Assembly (NCBI GenBank): GCA_050695215.1
Contig: JBOGSD010000124.1
Location: 1-30,121, forward strand
DNA from: JACQGZ01 sp050695215
GTDB taxonomy: Bacteria > Sysuimicrobiota > Sysuimicrobiia > Sysuimicrobiales > Humicultoraceae
DNA length: 30,121 nucleotides
Direction: 5' to 3'
Numbering within the stretch: position 1 is the stretch's first letter; each line of letters opens with the position of its first letter. Below are positions 23,494 through 30,121 of this stretch, piece by piece. The translations under genes were made by a program, and so were the position numbers. The notes beneath the pieces are model-generated. The model did not search any database and was not told the origin of the DNA. It was given only the letters and a program-made list of their open reading frames with translations.

Positions 23494-23910
23494 TTGTTAC
23501 CTCAGTATCACCGCCGAACTGTCGGCCAAACGATAGCCGACCTGGCCAAGCATGGCATACACGTGTGTTTGCCGATCTCGGAACACTTGCCGTTCGACTT
23601 GATCGCAGTTTCGCCATCAATGAGGGAAGTTCGACGCGTCCAGGTTGCATATGTTGCCTTGAAAGAGGGTGCCATTAGGGTGAAGCTTCAGAGAAGTCAT
23701 GCCGAATGACACGGTGTCCACACCCGACGACTCTGCTTAGACGAAATGGACGCCTTCGCGATCTTCTGTCCTCAGACGGATGCTGTATACTATCTTCGAT
23801 GCGATGAGATTCCGGCTGGACTCGGGAGAATGCTCGTCTTGAGGGTCACGCCGAGCAGAAATGGTCAGACGAAGAGAACCAGACCCGTCACCGACTTTGT
23901 CGGTGCAAGT
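23494..23910 (+). pseudogene. PD-(D/E)XK-like small nuclease gene with in-frame stop
   Basis: One frame reads GQTIADLAKHGIHVCLPISE, LPFDLIAVS and RRVQVAYVALKEGAIRVKL, is stopped by TGA at 23707-23709, and then continues in the same frame with MDAFAIFCPQTDAVYYLRCDEIP and LRVTPSRNGQ. Both halves match the layout of small PD-(D/E)XK proteins of the archaeal/phage intron-associated type (fDLi, RVQvK, DvfavycP, LRv.p..N.Q). The core lysine after VQV is Ala here. Downstream the frame runs into tRNA-Arg without a proper stop. The start is unclear (TTG at 23494). I read it as a decayed gene; a TGA readthrough is much less likely. Confidence 0.6.
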
Positions 23911-23919
23911 CGCATTTTC

Positions 23920-23995
23920 GGGCCCGTAGCTCAGTGGATAGAGCCACCGGCTTCTACCCGGTTGGGCGGGGGTTCAAATCCCTCCGGGCCCGCCA
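23920..23995 (+). tRNA. tRNA-Arg (anticodon TCT)
   Basis: 76 nt with all four arms. Acceptor GGGCCCG pairs with CGGGCCC. The D-stem is GCTC/GAGC, the anticodon stem ACCGG/CCGGT with loop CTTCTAC (anticodon TCT at 23953-23955), and the T-arm GGGGG-TTCAAAT-CCCTC. Discriminator G and an encoded CCA follow. It reads AGA codons. A hairpin terminator follows. Confidence 0.97.
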
Positions 23996-24005
23996 ATAAT
24001 CGAAT

Positions 24006-24049
24006 GGCCCCGTCAGGCCATCAGCGGCCTCGGGGCCTTCAGCTTTCTT
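24006..24049 (+). terminator. Terminator after tRNA-Arg
   Basis: GGCCCCG (24006-24012) pairs with CGGGGCC (24031-24037), extended by AGGCC/GGCCT after a 2-nt bulge, and is followed by the T-rich TTCAGCTTTCTTT. It starts 10 bp after the tRNA. Confidence 0.75.
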
Positions 24050-24139
24050 TGGCGGCCCGCGCTGGCAATCCGACTTGGACAGACCTGCCAGATTACGAGA
24101 CAGGTAGGGAGGGTCGTAGGTAGCGTTGCACGCCCGCGC

Positions 24140-24290
24140 GTGGGCTCAACCACTCCGCCGCGGCTTGCAGCACACGGTCCTCGGGGGTCCTTGACCTTCC
24201 CGCAGAAGGTGCCTCGAGGCACTGCTGGATCCCCTGGCCGTCGACCATCGAGCCGTTAGCGTCAGGTATTGAGCGATAGAGACGCGTAGC
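24140..24290 (-). pseudogene. Decayed duplicate of the S41 protease C-terminal coding region
   Basis: Bases 24233-24274 align with 24439-24480 of the intact protease gene, and 24157-24185 with 24361-24389, both at an offset of about 205 bp. On the minus strand the reads are AQYLT and, after a frame change, NGSMVDGQGI, against AQYLTPSGAVVDGRGIAP in the intact protein. This is a short relic, from a tandem duplication or from a lost paralogue. It has no open frame of its own. Confidence 0.6.
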
Positions 24291-24310
24291 AACGCGGCGC
24301 CCGGCGCCTG

Positions 24311-25633
24311 TCAGGCCACCGCGAGGAAACGCGCGGCCACGCGCGATTCCAGCCAGCGCAGGGCGGCCTGCACGACGCGATCCTCGTCGGAGCCGAGCAC
24401 GGCGTCGCCCGGTTCGGCGTCAATGGTCGGCGCGATCCCCCGGCCGTCGACGACGGCGCCGCTGGGCGTGAGGTACTGCGCCACGGTCATCTGCAGGATC
24501 CCCCCGCCGGGCAGCCGGCGCAGCACCTGCACCGTGCCCTTGCCGTAACTGCGCGAGCCGACCACCGCGTGCCCCGCGTCGGCCAGCGCGCCGGCGACCA
24601 TCTCGGCGGCGCTGGCGGACCGGCGGTCGATCAGCACCGCCACGGGGCCGGTGACCTTGAAGCCGCCGGTCGTCAGCGCGACCATCGTGCGCTTCCCGGT
24701 GCGGTCGACCAGAGTCGCCAGCGCGCCGCGCGGCAGGAAGGCGCTGGCGACGGCCACCGCTTCCTCCAGCAGACCGCCGGGGTTGCCGCGCAGGTCGAGG
24801 ATGATCCCGCGCGCGCCCTGGCGCTGCAGTTCCGCGACCACCGCGAGGACCTCTCTCCCCGCCCCTTCGTCGAACGACTCCACCTTCAGGTAGCCCGCCG
24901 ACCCCACCCGGCGAAAGCTGGTCTGGCCCAGGGCGATGATCTCGCGCACCAGCGTCACGGTGAACTCTCCGCCGCCGCGGCGCACCCGCACCGCCACCGA
25001 CGTCCCCGGCAGCCCGCGCAGGCGGGCCACGATCTCCTGGGGCGGCATGGTCACCGTGGAACGGCCGTCGATTTCCATGAGGATGTCCCCGCGGCGCAGC
25101 CCCGCCCGCTGTGCCGGGGTCTCGTCGATGACCTCGACCACGACGGGCGGGTGCACTTCCAGGTCGAGGACGATCCCGACGCCGCTATACCCGGCGGGCC
25201 GGCTCTCCCGCCGGGTCGTACCCGCCGAAGGAACGAGCAGCCGGGTGAACGGGTCGCCCACCGCCTTGAGCATCCCCTCGATGGCGGCATAGCCGACGTC
25301 GCGGGCGGCGGCCCCCGTCCCCACCCTCCGGCCGGCCGCGGTAATCGCGTCCCGCACTGCCGCCAGATCGCGGGTCTCCGATCCGGTCAGCGTGACGGCA
25401 ACCGCCGCGAGGCCCCGGGTGCGCAGGTGGTCGTTGAGGCCGGCCACTCCTCCGGCGAGCAACTCGCGCGCGGGCACGCCCCGCAGATGCTCTTTCTGCA
25501 CGAAGAGATAGGCCGCTTCGAAGGCGTCCGCCCCGACGTCAAGGGATTGGGAGGATACCGGAGCGGCGAGGGTGCCGATCGCCAGCGCCACGGCGAGGGC
25601 ATAGGCCGGCAGGCGAGAACGCGCGCGTCTCAT
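24311..25633 (-). CDS. S41-family C-terminal processing protease with PDZ domain
   Basis: 440 aa from the ATG at 25633, which overlaps the upstream VWA stop as TGATG. A signal peptide (AYALAVALAIGTLAAPVSSQS) exports it. The PDZ domain spans about residues 148-230 (GYSGVGIVLDLE, AGLRRGDILMEIDG). The tail-specific protease core follows, with ILDLRGNPGGLL (280-290), RRSASAAEMVAGAL carrying the catalytic Ser (S340/S342) and SYGKGTVQ with the general-base Lys (K366). Such enzymes cleave periplasmic or extracellular proteins from the C-terminus. It is the last gene of the MoxR/VWA operon, so it may process envelope proteins together with that system. Confidence 0.93.
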   Translation of the reverse strand: MRRARSRLPAYALAVALAIGTLAAPVSSQSLDVGADAFEAAYLFVQKEHLRGVPARELLAGGVAGLNDHLRTRGLAAVAVTLTGSETRDLAAVRDAITAAGRRVGTGAAARDVGYAAIEGMLKAVGDPFTRLLVPSAGTTRRESRPAGYSGVGIVLDLEVHPPVVVEVIDETPAQRAGLRRGDILMEIDGRSTVTMPPQEIVARLRGLPGTSVAVRVRRGGGEFTVTLVREIIALGQTSFRRVGSAGYLKVESFDEGAGREVLAVVAELQRQGARGIILDLRGNPGGLLEEAVAVASAFLPRGALATLVDRTGKRTMVALTTGGFKVTGPVAVLIDRRSASAAEMVAGALADAGHAVVGSRSYGKGTVQVLRRLPGGGILQMTVAQYLTPSGAVVDGRGIAPTIDAEPGDAVLGSDEDRVVQAALRWLESRVAARFLAVA

Positions 25634-26616
25634 CAAGCGACGCGGTGCACCGTGAGGTACGACACCAGCAAGGCGCCGATGAGGAGCGCCGCCGCGGCGC
25701 CCGCGGCCAAACTCCCCACCTCAGTGGGCCGCCGCTCCCAGCCGATCGTGCGGCCGAGCTGGCGATAAGCCTGCCGCAGCGCCTGCGTCGAGGTGGCCCG
25801 GTAGTACGTTCCCCCCGTGATCTCGGCCATCTCCTTGAGGGTCTCCTCATCTAGCCGCACCCAGATGGAGCGGCCGCCGAGACTGAGGAAGGTGCCCTCC
25901 GGCGTGCCGACGCCCACCGTGTACACCTTCACCTGCTGCTCCTTGGCGATGCGCGCCGCGTCGTGCGGCAAGATGCCGCGGTTGCTCTGCCCGTCGGAGA
26001 GCAGGACCACGACCCCCTCGGGCAGGGTGGACGCGGGCGGGGCGGGCGGGGTCTGCGGGTCCGGCGGGCGCACCCGCTCGGGCAGCGCCCACACCGCTTC
26101 GATCAATCCGTCCCCGATCGCCGTGGCGAACTCGGTGGTCAAGAGGTCGATCGCGTCGAGGAGCCGCGCATGGTCGGCGGTCGGCGGCACGATCAGGGTC
26201 GCGTACGAACTGAAGGTCACCAGCCCGACCCGCAGCCCCGCCGGCAGCGCGCGCACGAAGTCCTTCGCCGCGATCTTGGCCGCGGACATCCGGTTGGGAT
26301 CGATGTCCTGGGCCAGCATGCTGCGGCTGACGTCGATCGAGAGGACGACGACCACCTTGTTGGCCGGCACCGGCAGCGGCGCGACGGGCCGGGCCAGCGC
26401 TACCAGCGCCGCCGTGATCCCCAGCAGAAAGAGGGCCGGCGGTAGATGGCGGCGGAGACGTCCGGCGTGGGCCATGGCCGCGGCCAGGGCGGGCGCGTTC
26501 GGGAAGGCGATGGGATGGCGCGGCGGGCGGCGCAGCAGACGCAGGTAGAGCAGCACGAGCAGAGGCACGAGCACCAGCCCCCACAACAACGCCGGCCACT
26601 GGAAGGTCAGCGTCAT
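25633..26616 (-). CDS. VWA-domain membrane protein, BatA-like (second paralogue)
   Basis: 327 aa. Two N-terminal membrane helices (ALLWGLVLVPLLVLLYLRLL and ALFLLGITAALVALA) surround an Arg-rich loop, and a C-terminal helix (GAAAALLIGALLVSYL) completes the BatA topology. The VWA domain has the intact MIDAS start SIDVSRSM (D95, S97, S99), VTFSSYATLIVPPT and LLSDGQSNRG. The domain probably faces the periplasm. The gene starts 10 bp after the stop of its paralogue and is coupled to the S41 protease by TGATG. The Bat system acts in envelope stress tolerance in other bacteria, and the MoxR ATPase upstream is the expected partner. Confidence 0.9.
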   Translation of the reverse strand: MTLTFQWPALLWGLVLVPLLVLLYLRLLRRPPRHPIAFPNAPALAAAMAHAGRLRRHLPPALFLLGITAALVALARPVAPLPVPANKVVVVLSIDVSRSMLAQDIDPNRMSAAKIAAKDFVRALPAGLRVGLVTFSSYATLIVPPTADHARLLDAIDLLTTEFATAIGDGLIEAVWALPERVRPPDPQTPPAPPASTLPEGVVVLLSDGQSNRGILPHDAARIAKEQQVKVYTVGVGTPEGTFLSLGGRSIWVRLDEETLKEMAEITGGTYYRATSTQALRQAYRQLGRTIGWERRPTEVGSLAAGAAAALLIGALLVSYLTVHRVA

Positions 26617-26626
26617 CGCCGCCGCC

Positions 26627-27709
26627 TCACGGGAGCCGCCGGAACCAGACCATCGACAGCAGCCCTCCAGAGAGCATCAGGAACACGGCCGCGGCGGAGA
26701 GCAGCGGGGTCATCTCGGTGCGGCGCCGCTCCCAGCCGATCGCGCGGCCCACCGCCCGAGCGATGCGGCGCAGATCCTCCGGATTGGCCGAGGCGAAGTA
26801 CTCGCCGCCGGTGGCGCGCGCGACCTCCTGCAGCGCCGTCGGATCGAAGGGCACCAGCACGAGTTGGCCCTGATAGGTCGTCACTGTGCCGCCCGGCTGG
26901 CCCAGCCCCACCGCGTAGATCTTCACCTTGGCCTCGGCGGCCAGGGCGGCGGCCCCGCGCGGGTCGGCGCCCAGGTTGGAGACGCCGTCCGAAAAGATCA
27001 CCAGGGCGGCAGCCGGCAGATCGGCGGCCGTGAGCAGCCGATCTGGCCCACCTGGTGACGGCGCGGGAGAGGGCGCGGGCGGCGGGGTTCCGAACGGCCC
27101 CTGCCCGGGGGGCTGCGGGCCCTGGGGGATCGGGCTGCGCAGGCGGGTCAGGCGCTCGCCGAGGAATTCGGCGCGGCGCGGCAGCACGCGCAGCGCTTCG
27201 AGGATCCCCGAGCCGACGGAGGTGGCCTGCTGGGGCTGGAGCCGGGCAATCGCCTCCTCCAGCGCGACCCGGTCGGTAGACGGCGGCAGCAGCACCGTCC
27301 CGTAGTCGCTGAAGGCCACCAGGCCCACCAGGGTGCTCTTCGGCATCGCCTTGATCACGTCGCGCGCCGCCGCCTTGGCGGCCTCCAGCCGCGTCGGCTT
27401 CACGTCGTCGGCGATCATGCTCTTGCTGGTGTCGATCGCCAGGATCACCGCGGCGCGGTTGACGGGCAGCGGCACAGCGGCGATGGGGCGGGCCGTCGCC
27501 AGCGTGAGCAGCAGCACCGCGCCCAGGTAGATGACTGGCGGCAGGTGGCGGCGCCAGGGTGAGAATGGGGTGATCAGGCGGGCGAGGAGATGGCTATCCG
27601 CCAGCCGGACCGCCTGGCGCCGCTGACGGCGGAGGAGCAGCAGGTAGCCCCAGGCGAGCAGGGGCAGGGCCAGCAACCCCCAGAGCATCACCGGCCAGGT
27701 GAACGCCAT
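26627..27709 (-). CDS. VWA-domain membrane protein, BatA-like (first paralogue)
   Basis: 360 aa with the same plan as the gene downstream: N-terminal helices (VMLWGLLALPLLAWGYLLLL, VIYLGAVLLLTLATA), a VWA domain with MIDAS AIDTSKSM (D93, S95, S97), FSDYGTVLLPPST and VIFSDGVSNLG, and a C-terminal helix (LLSAAAVFLMLSGGLL). A proline-rich insert of about 35 residues (IPQGPQPPGQGPFG and onwards) sits inside the VWA domain and is much shorter in the paralogue. Both genes end with a shared GWERR-x-TE motif before the last helix, which supports tandem duplication. The start overlaps the DUF58 gene by 22 bp. Confidence 0.9.
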   Translation of the reverse strand: MAFTWPVMLWGLLALPLLAWGYLLLLRRQRRQAVRLADSHLLARLITPFSPWRRHLPPVIYLGAVLLLTLATARPIAAVPLPVNRAAVILAIDTSKSMIADDVKPTRLEAAKAAARDVIKAMPKSTLVGLVAFSDYGTVLLPPSTDRVALEEAIARLQPQQATSVGSGILEALRVLPRRAEFLGERLTRLRSPIPQGPQPPGQGPFGTPPPAPSPAPSPGGPDRLLTAADLPAAALVIFSDGVSNLGADPRGAAALAAEAKVKIYAVGLGQPGGTVTTYQGQLVLVPFDPTALQEVARATGGEYFASANPEDLRRIARAVGRAIGWERRRTEMTPLLSAAAVFLMLSGGLLSMVWFRRLP

Positions 27710-28605
27710 CGCACCGCCCGGCGGCGAAAAGTGATGAATTTTACCAGCGGCTCCACCATCGAGGCCGCGGTGGAGAGTTCGAGGATGTCGGCGCGCGCCC
27801 GCCGCAAAGCGTCACGCACGGCGGCGCCGCGCGCGCCCGCCGCGTCACGGTAGGCCGCCCGCACCCGCCGGTCGGAACTGTCCACCCACACCTGCTGGCC
27901 GGTCTCGGGATCCCGGAGGGGCAGCAGACCGACGTCGGGCAACTCCTCCTCCGCCGGGTCGCGGATCCACACGGCGATCACGTCGTGGCGGCCGGCCAGA
28001 TCCCGCAGCGCGTTCTCCCACCCCGCCGGGGCAAGGAAGTCAGACACCAGGAAGATCAGCCGCCGGCCACGGATCACCCGGCCGGCGTGGCGCAGCGCCG
28101 CGCTGAGATCGGTCAGGCCTCCCTCTCCCTCCCCGGCCCGGCTGAGGACCTGCAGGACACGCAGGGCCTGGAGACGTCCGGTCCGCGGGGGGATCACGGG
28201 CAGGGTCCGCCCGGGAAAGGCCAGGCAGCCCACCTTGTCGCCGTGGCGCGTGATGATGTAGGCAGCCACGGCCGCGAACTCCGCCGCCACCTCGCGCTTC
28301 AGATGGCGCCGCGTGCCGAAGGCCATCGACGGGGAGAGATCCACCAGGAGCCACGCGGTGAGTTCGCGCTCTTCCAGGTATTGGCGGATGAAGAGCCGGT
28401 TCATGCGGGCGGTGACGTTCCAATCGATCCGCCGCACCTCGTCGCCGGGCTGGTACTCCCGGACCTCCGCCAGGTCCAGGCTGGGGCCGTAGAAGAGCCC
28501 TCGGTAGTCGCCGAAGAGAAACCCATCGAGGCGTCGGACGACCTTGAACTCGAGGCGCCGCAGCACCTTCTCGGGGGATTCCATAGCGACACCCTGCGGC
28601 GTCAT
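27688..28605 (-). CDS. DUF58-domain protein
   Basis: 305 aa. DUF58 proteins belong to MoxR/VWA systems and have a VWA-like fold. The family signatures are visible: FKVVRRLDGFLFGDYRGLFYG near the start, EVREYQPGDEVRRIDWNVTAR (residues 48-69), LLVDLSPSMAFG as the MIDAS-like element and LIFLVSDFLAP. The start may be the ATG at 28605 or the ATG at 28584, which has AGGG upstream. It lies 17 bp after the MoxR gene and overlaps the first VWA gene. No membrane helix is visible, so it is probably cytoplasmic. Confidence 0.92.
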   Translation of the reverse strand: MTPQGVAMESPEKVLRRLEFKVVRRLDGFLFGDYRGLFYGPSLDLAEVREYQPGDEVRRIDWNVTARMNRLFIRQYLEERELTAWLLVDLSPSMAFGTRRHLKREVAAEFAAVAAYIITRHGDKVGCLAFPGRTLPVIPPRTGRLQALRVLQVLSRAGEGEGGLTDLSAALRHAGRVIRGRRLIFLVSDFLAPAGWENALRDLAGRHDVIAVWIRDPAEEELPDVGLLPLRDPETGQQVWVDSSDRRVRAAYRDAAGARGAAVRDALRRARADILELSTAASMVEPLVKFITFRRRAVRWRSPGR

Positions 28606-28622
28606 GAGCGGCGCGGGTAGAC

Positions 28623-29678
28623 CTAGCGGCCCTCGCTGGGGGGAGACGCCGCCGGGGCCACCGGCTCTCCTCCGCGCGCTTCGTGCGGATCGCCGATATG
28701 CACGCGCGGGATCTCCACCTTCTCTAAGAACCGTGCCACCAGATGGTCGGCGGTCACGTCGTCGGCCAGGGCCTCGTAGGAGAGGACGAACCGGTGCCGC
28801 ATCACTTCGGGCGCGATGTCGCGCACGTCTTCGACCATGACATATTCCCGGCTGCGCAGCAGGGCGAGAGCTTTCGCTCCCAGGATCATGTTCACGGAGG
28901 CGCGGGGGCTGGCGCCGTAGGCCACGTACCGGGCGAGGTCAGGCAGGCCGGCCTCGGCGGGACGGCGGGTGGCGGTGGCCAGCGTCACCGCGTACTCCAT
29001 CACCTTGGGATCGACGTAGATGGCGTCGGTGAGCCGCTGCATCTCCAGCAACCTCTCGCTCTTGAGCACCGGATCGGGCTCCGGCAGCGCCGTGGTCACC
29101 CGCTCCACCACGTCGATCTCCTCGTGGGAGGTCGGGTAGGTGATCACCACCTTGAACATGAAGCGGTCAACCTGCGCTTCCGGCAGAGGGTAGGTGCCCT
29201 CGCTCTCAATAGGGTTCTGCGTCGCCAGCACCAGGAAGGGCTCATCCAGCGGGAAGGTCTGCTTGCCGATCGTGACCTGCCGCTCCTGCATCGCCTCCAG
29301 CAGAGCCGACTGCACCTTGGCCGGGGCCCGGTTGATCTCGTCGGCCAGGACGAGGTTGGCGAAGATGGGGCCCGTTTCCACGTCGAACTTCCCGGTGTGC
29401 TGGTTGTAGATGCGCGTGCCCACCAGGTCGGCGGGCACCAGATCGGGGGTGAACTGGATGCGCTTGAACTCGCAGTCGATCACGCGCGCGGTGGTCTTGA
29501 TCGCCAGGGTCTTGGCCAGTCCCGGGACGCCCTCGATCAGCACGTGCCCGCGCGCCAAGAGCGCGACGAGGATCCGTTCCAGCATCAGGTCTTGCCCAAC
29601 GATGACGCGTTTGATCTCGTAGAGCACCTGCCGCATCGTGGCGGAAGCCTGTTGAATGGCGGCGAGTGAGGTCGTCAC
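28623..29678 (-). CDS. moxR: MoxR-family AAA+ ATPase
   Basis: 351 aa from the GTG at 29678, chosen because GGAGG lies 7 nt upstream; a GTG two codons earlier sits directly on the ribosome site. Walker A is GVPGLAKT (residues 50-57), Walker B LVLADEIN (109-116), and the MoxR signatures QFTPDLVPADLVGTRIYN, LATQNPIESEGTYPLPEAQ and DRFMF are all present. MoxR ATPases work as chaperones for VWA proteins, which fits the DUF58 and VWA genes following. It is the first gene of the leftward operon; no clear promoter box is seen in the 110 bp before it. Confidence 0.95.
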   Translation of the reverse strand: MTTSLAAIQQASATMRQVLYEIKRVIVGQDLMLERILVALLARGHVLIEGVPGLAKTLAIKTTARVIDCEFKRIQFTPDLVPADLVGTRIYNQHTGKFDVETGPIFANLVLADEINRAPAKVQSALLEAMQERQVTIGKQTFPLDEPFLVLATQNPIESEGTYPLPEAQVDRFMFKVVITYPTSHEEIDVVERVTTALPEPDPVLKSERLLEMQRLTDAIYVDPKVMEYAVTLATATRRPAEAGLPDLARYVAYGASPRASVNMILGAKALALLRSREYVMVEDVRDIAPEVMRHRFVLSYEALADDVTADHLVARFLEKVEIPRVHIGDPHEARGGEPVAPAASPPSEGR

Positions 29679-29788
29679 GAGCACCCTCCGACGTGAGTCT
29701 CTGCTGTCACATTACCGCATTCGGGGCCGGTGGCGCGATATCCCGCCTCCTCGTGTAGGACGAGACCGCGCCCGGAGAGTTCCCGCGA

Positions 29789-30121
29789 TCAGCGAATCGA
29801 GTACGAGATCGACCCGTTCGGGCCGATCGTGATCGTGTTGCTTGCGGCGGCGCTCAAGAGGGTGATCACATGCGGGGTGTCGGCCACACCGAGGGGAGAG
29901 AAGCTGACGACGGTGCTCGTGCCCGCGGTCACCCCTCCGGGCAGGAAGACCCGCTCGGGGTCCTCCGCACGACCGACCGTGTACTCGGAGGCTCCCATCG
30001 CGAAACTGACCGCCTGGGGGCTGGCGTTCTCCGCGGCGGTCTCGCGGGCCCGGCGCAGATCCCAGACCACCTGCTTGGTGGCGTAGCGCAGGCGCAGGTG
30101 CGCGCCGCGATCCTCCCAGTT
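29789..30121 (-). CDS. Probable type II/IV pseudopilin (GspH/FimT-like), C-terminal part, cut by window edge
   Basis: The open frame continues upstream past the window edge, giving about 110 visible residues. Visible are LRLRYATKQVVWDLRRARETA, a helix of the kind that follows the N-terminal pilin helix, then AVSFAMGASEYTV and a strand-rich C-terminal domain (PHVITLLSAAASNTITIGP, ending ISYSIR). The pattern fits minor pseudopilins of the GspH/FimT kind. The prepilin cleavage motif lies outside the window, so the call is tentative. It reads in the same direction as the MoxR operon, with 110 bp between them. Confidence 0.55.
   Translation of the reverse strand, partial: NWEDRGAHLRLRYATKQVVWDLRRARETAAENASPQAVSFAMGASEYTVGRAEDPERVFLPGGVTAGTSTVVSFSPLGVADTPHVITLLSAAASNTITIGPNGSISYSIR

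Noticed and set aside
24569..25768. Rightward open frame of 399 codons
   Set aside because: It is the antisense shadow of the S41 protease and VWA genes, typical for GC-rich DNA.
1..30121. CRISPR arrays, insertion sequences and rRNA genes
   Set aside because: I found no regularly spaced repeats, no transposase and no rRNA-like sequence in the window.

Overview
This is a GC-rich bacterial chromosome segment with a mobile-element half (about 1-15379) and a host half (about 15380-30121). I cannot name the phylum. Support for a bacterium is a tRNA with an encoded CCA, a Bat-type MoxR/DUF58/VWA operon, an S41 protease and a pseudopilin. High GC and many decayed genes would fit a poorly sampled, metagenome-derived lineage, but that is a guess.

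Region 1-5156 is the recombination, replication and packaging end of an integrated phage or phage satellite. A leftward run holds an AlpA/excisionase-like gene (frameshifted), a DUF3854-type primase/helicase, a small unknown protein, a P27-like terminase small subunit and the start of a terminase large subunit cut by the window edge. A divergent rightward pair holds a zinc-finger (CGNR-like) protein and a complete tyrosine integrase.

Region 5157-15379 looks like cargo between the integrase and the right attachment site. The site is a 45-nt copy of the 3' half of tRNA-His(GTG), running from the anticodon loop to CCA at 15335-15379. Two 11-bp repeat pairs, near-inverted copies of each other, sit at the cargo ends (5212-5233 and 15184-15205). 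The cargo holds a secreted TolB-type propeller protein, a leftward block of four genes and a rightward protein with a HEPN-like RN-x3-H motif and a zinc ribbon. The four genes are a patatin-like lipase, a caspase-family protease, an unknown accessory protein and a two-HKD phospholipase D protein fused to a second caspase/gingipain-like domain. This lipase plus two-protease block is the best candidate for an undescribed system, most plausibly in defence or programmed cell damage.

Region 15380-24300 is mixed host sequence. It holds an SGNH hydrolase, a cyclic-nucleotide-binding protein overlapping a flavoprotein, a second short tRNA-like fragment overlapping a 20-aa membrane protein, a spondin-domain lipoprotein-like secreted protein, a methyltransferase with a decayed GNAT gene, a membrane-anchored endonuclease/exonuclease/phosphatase protein, a broken PD-(D/E)XK-like gene, tRNA-Arg(TCT) and a decayed copy of the S41 protease tail.

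Region 24311-29678 is a compact leftward operon: MoxR ATPase, DUF58, two tandem VWA membrane proteins and an S41 protease. A partial pseudopilin gene follows at the right edge. Several genes carry single indels (3112-3326, 9677-9747, 16752-16834) or an in-frame stop (23707), so either real decay or assembly indels must be considered.
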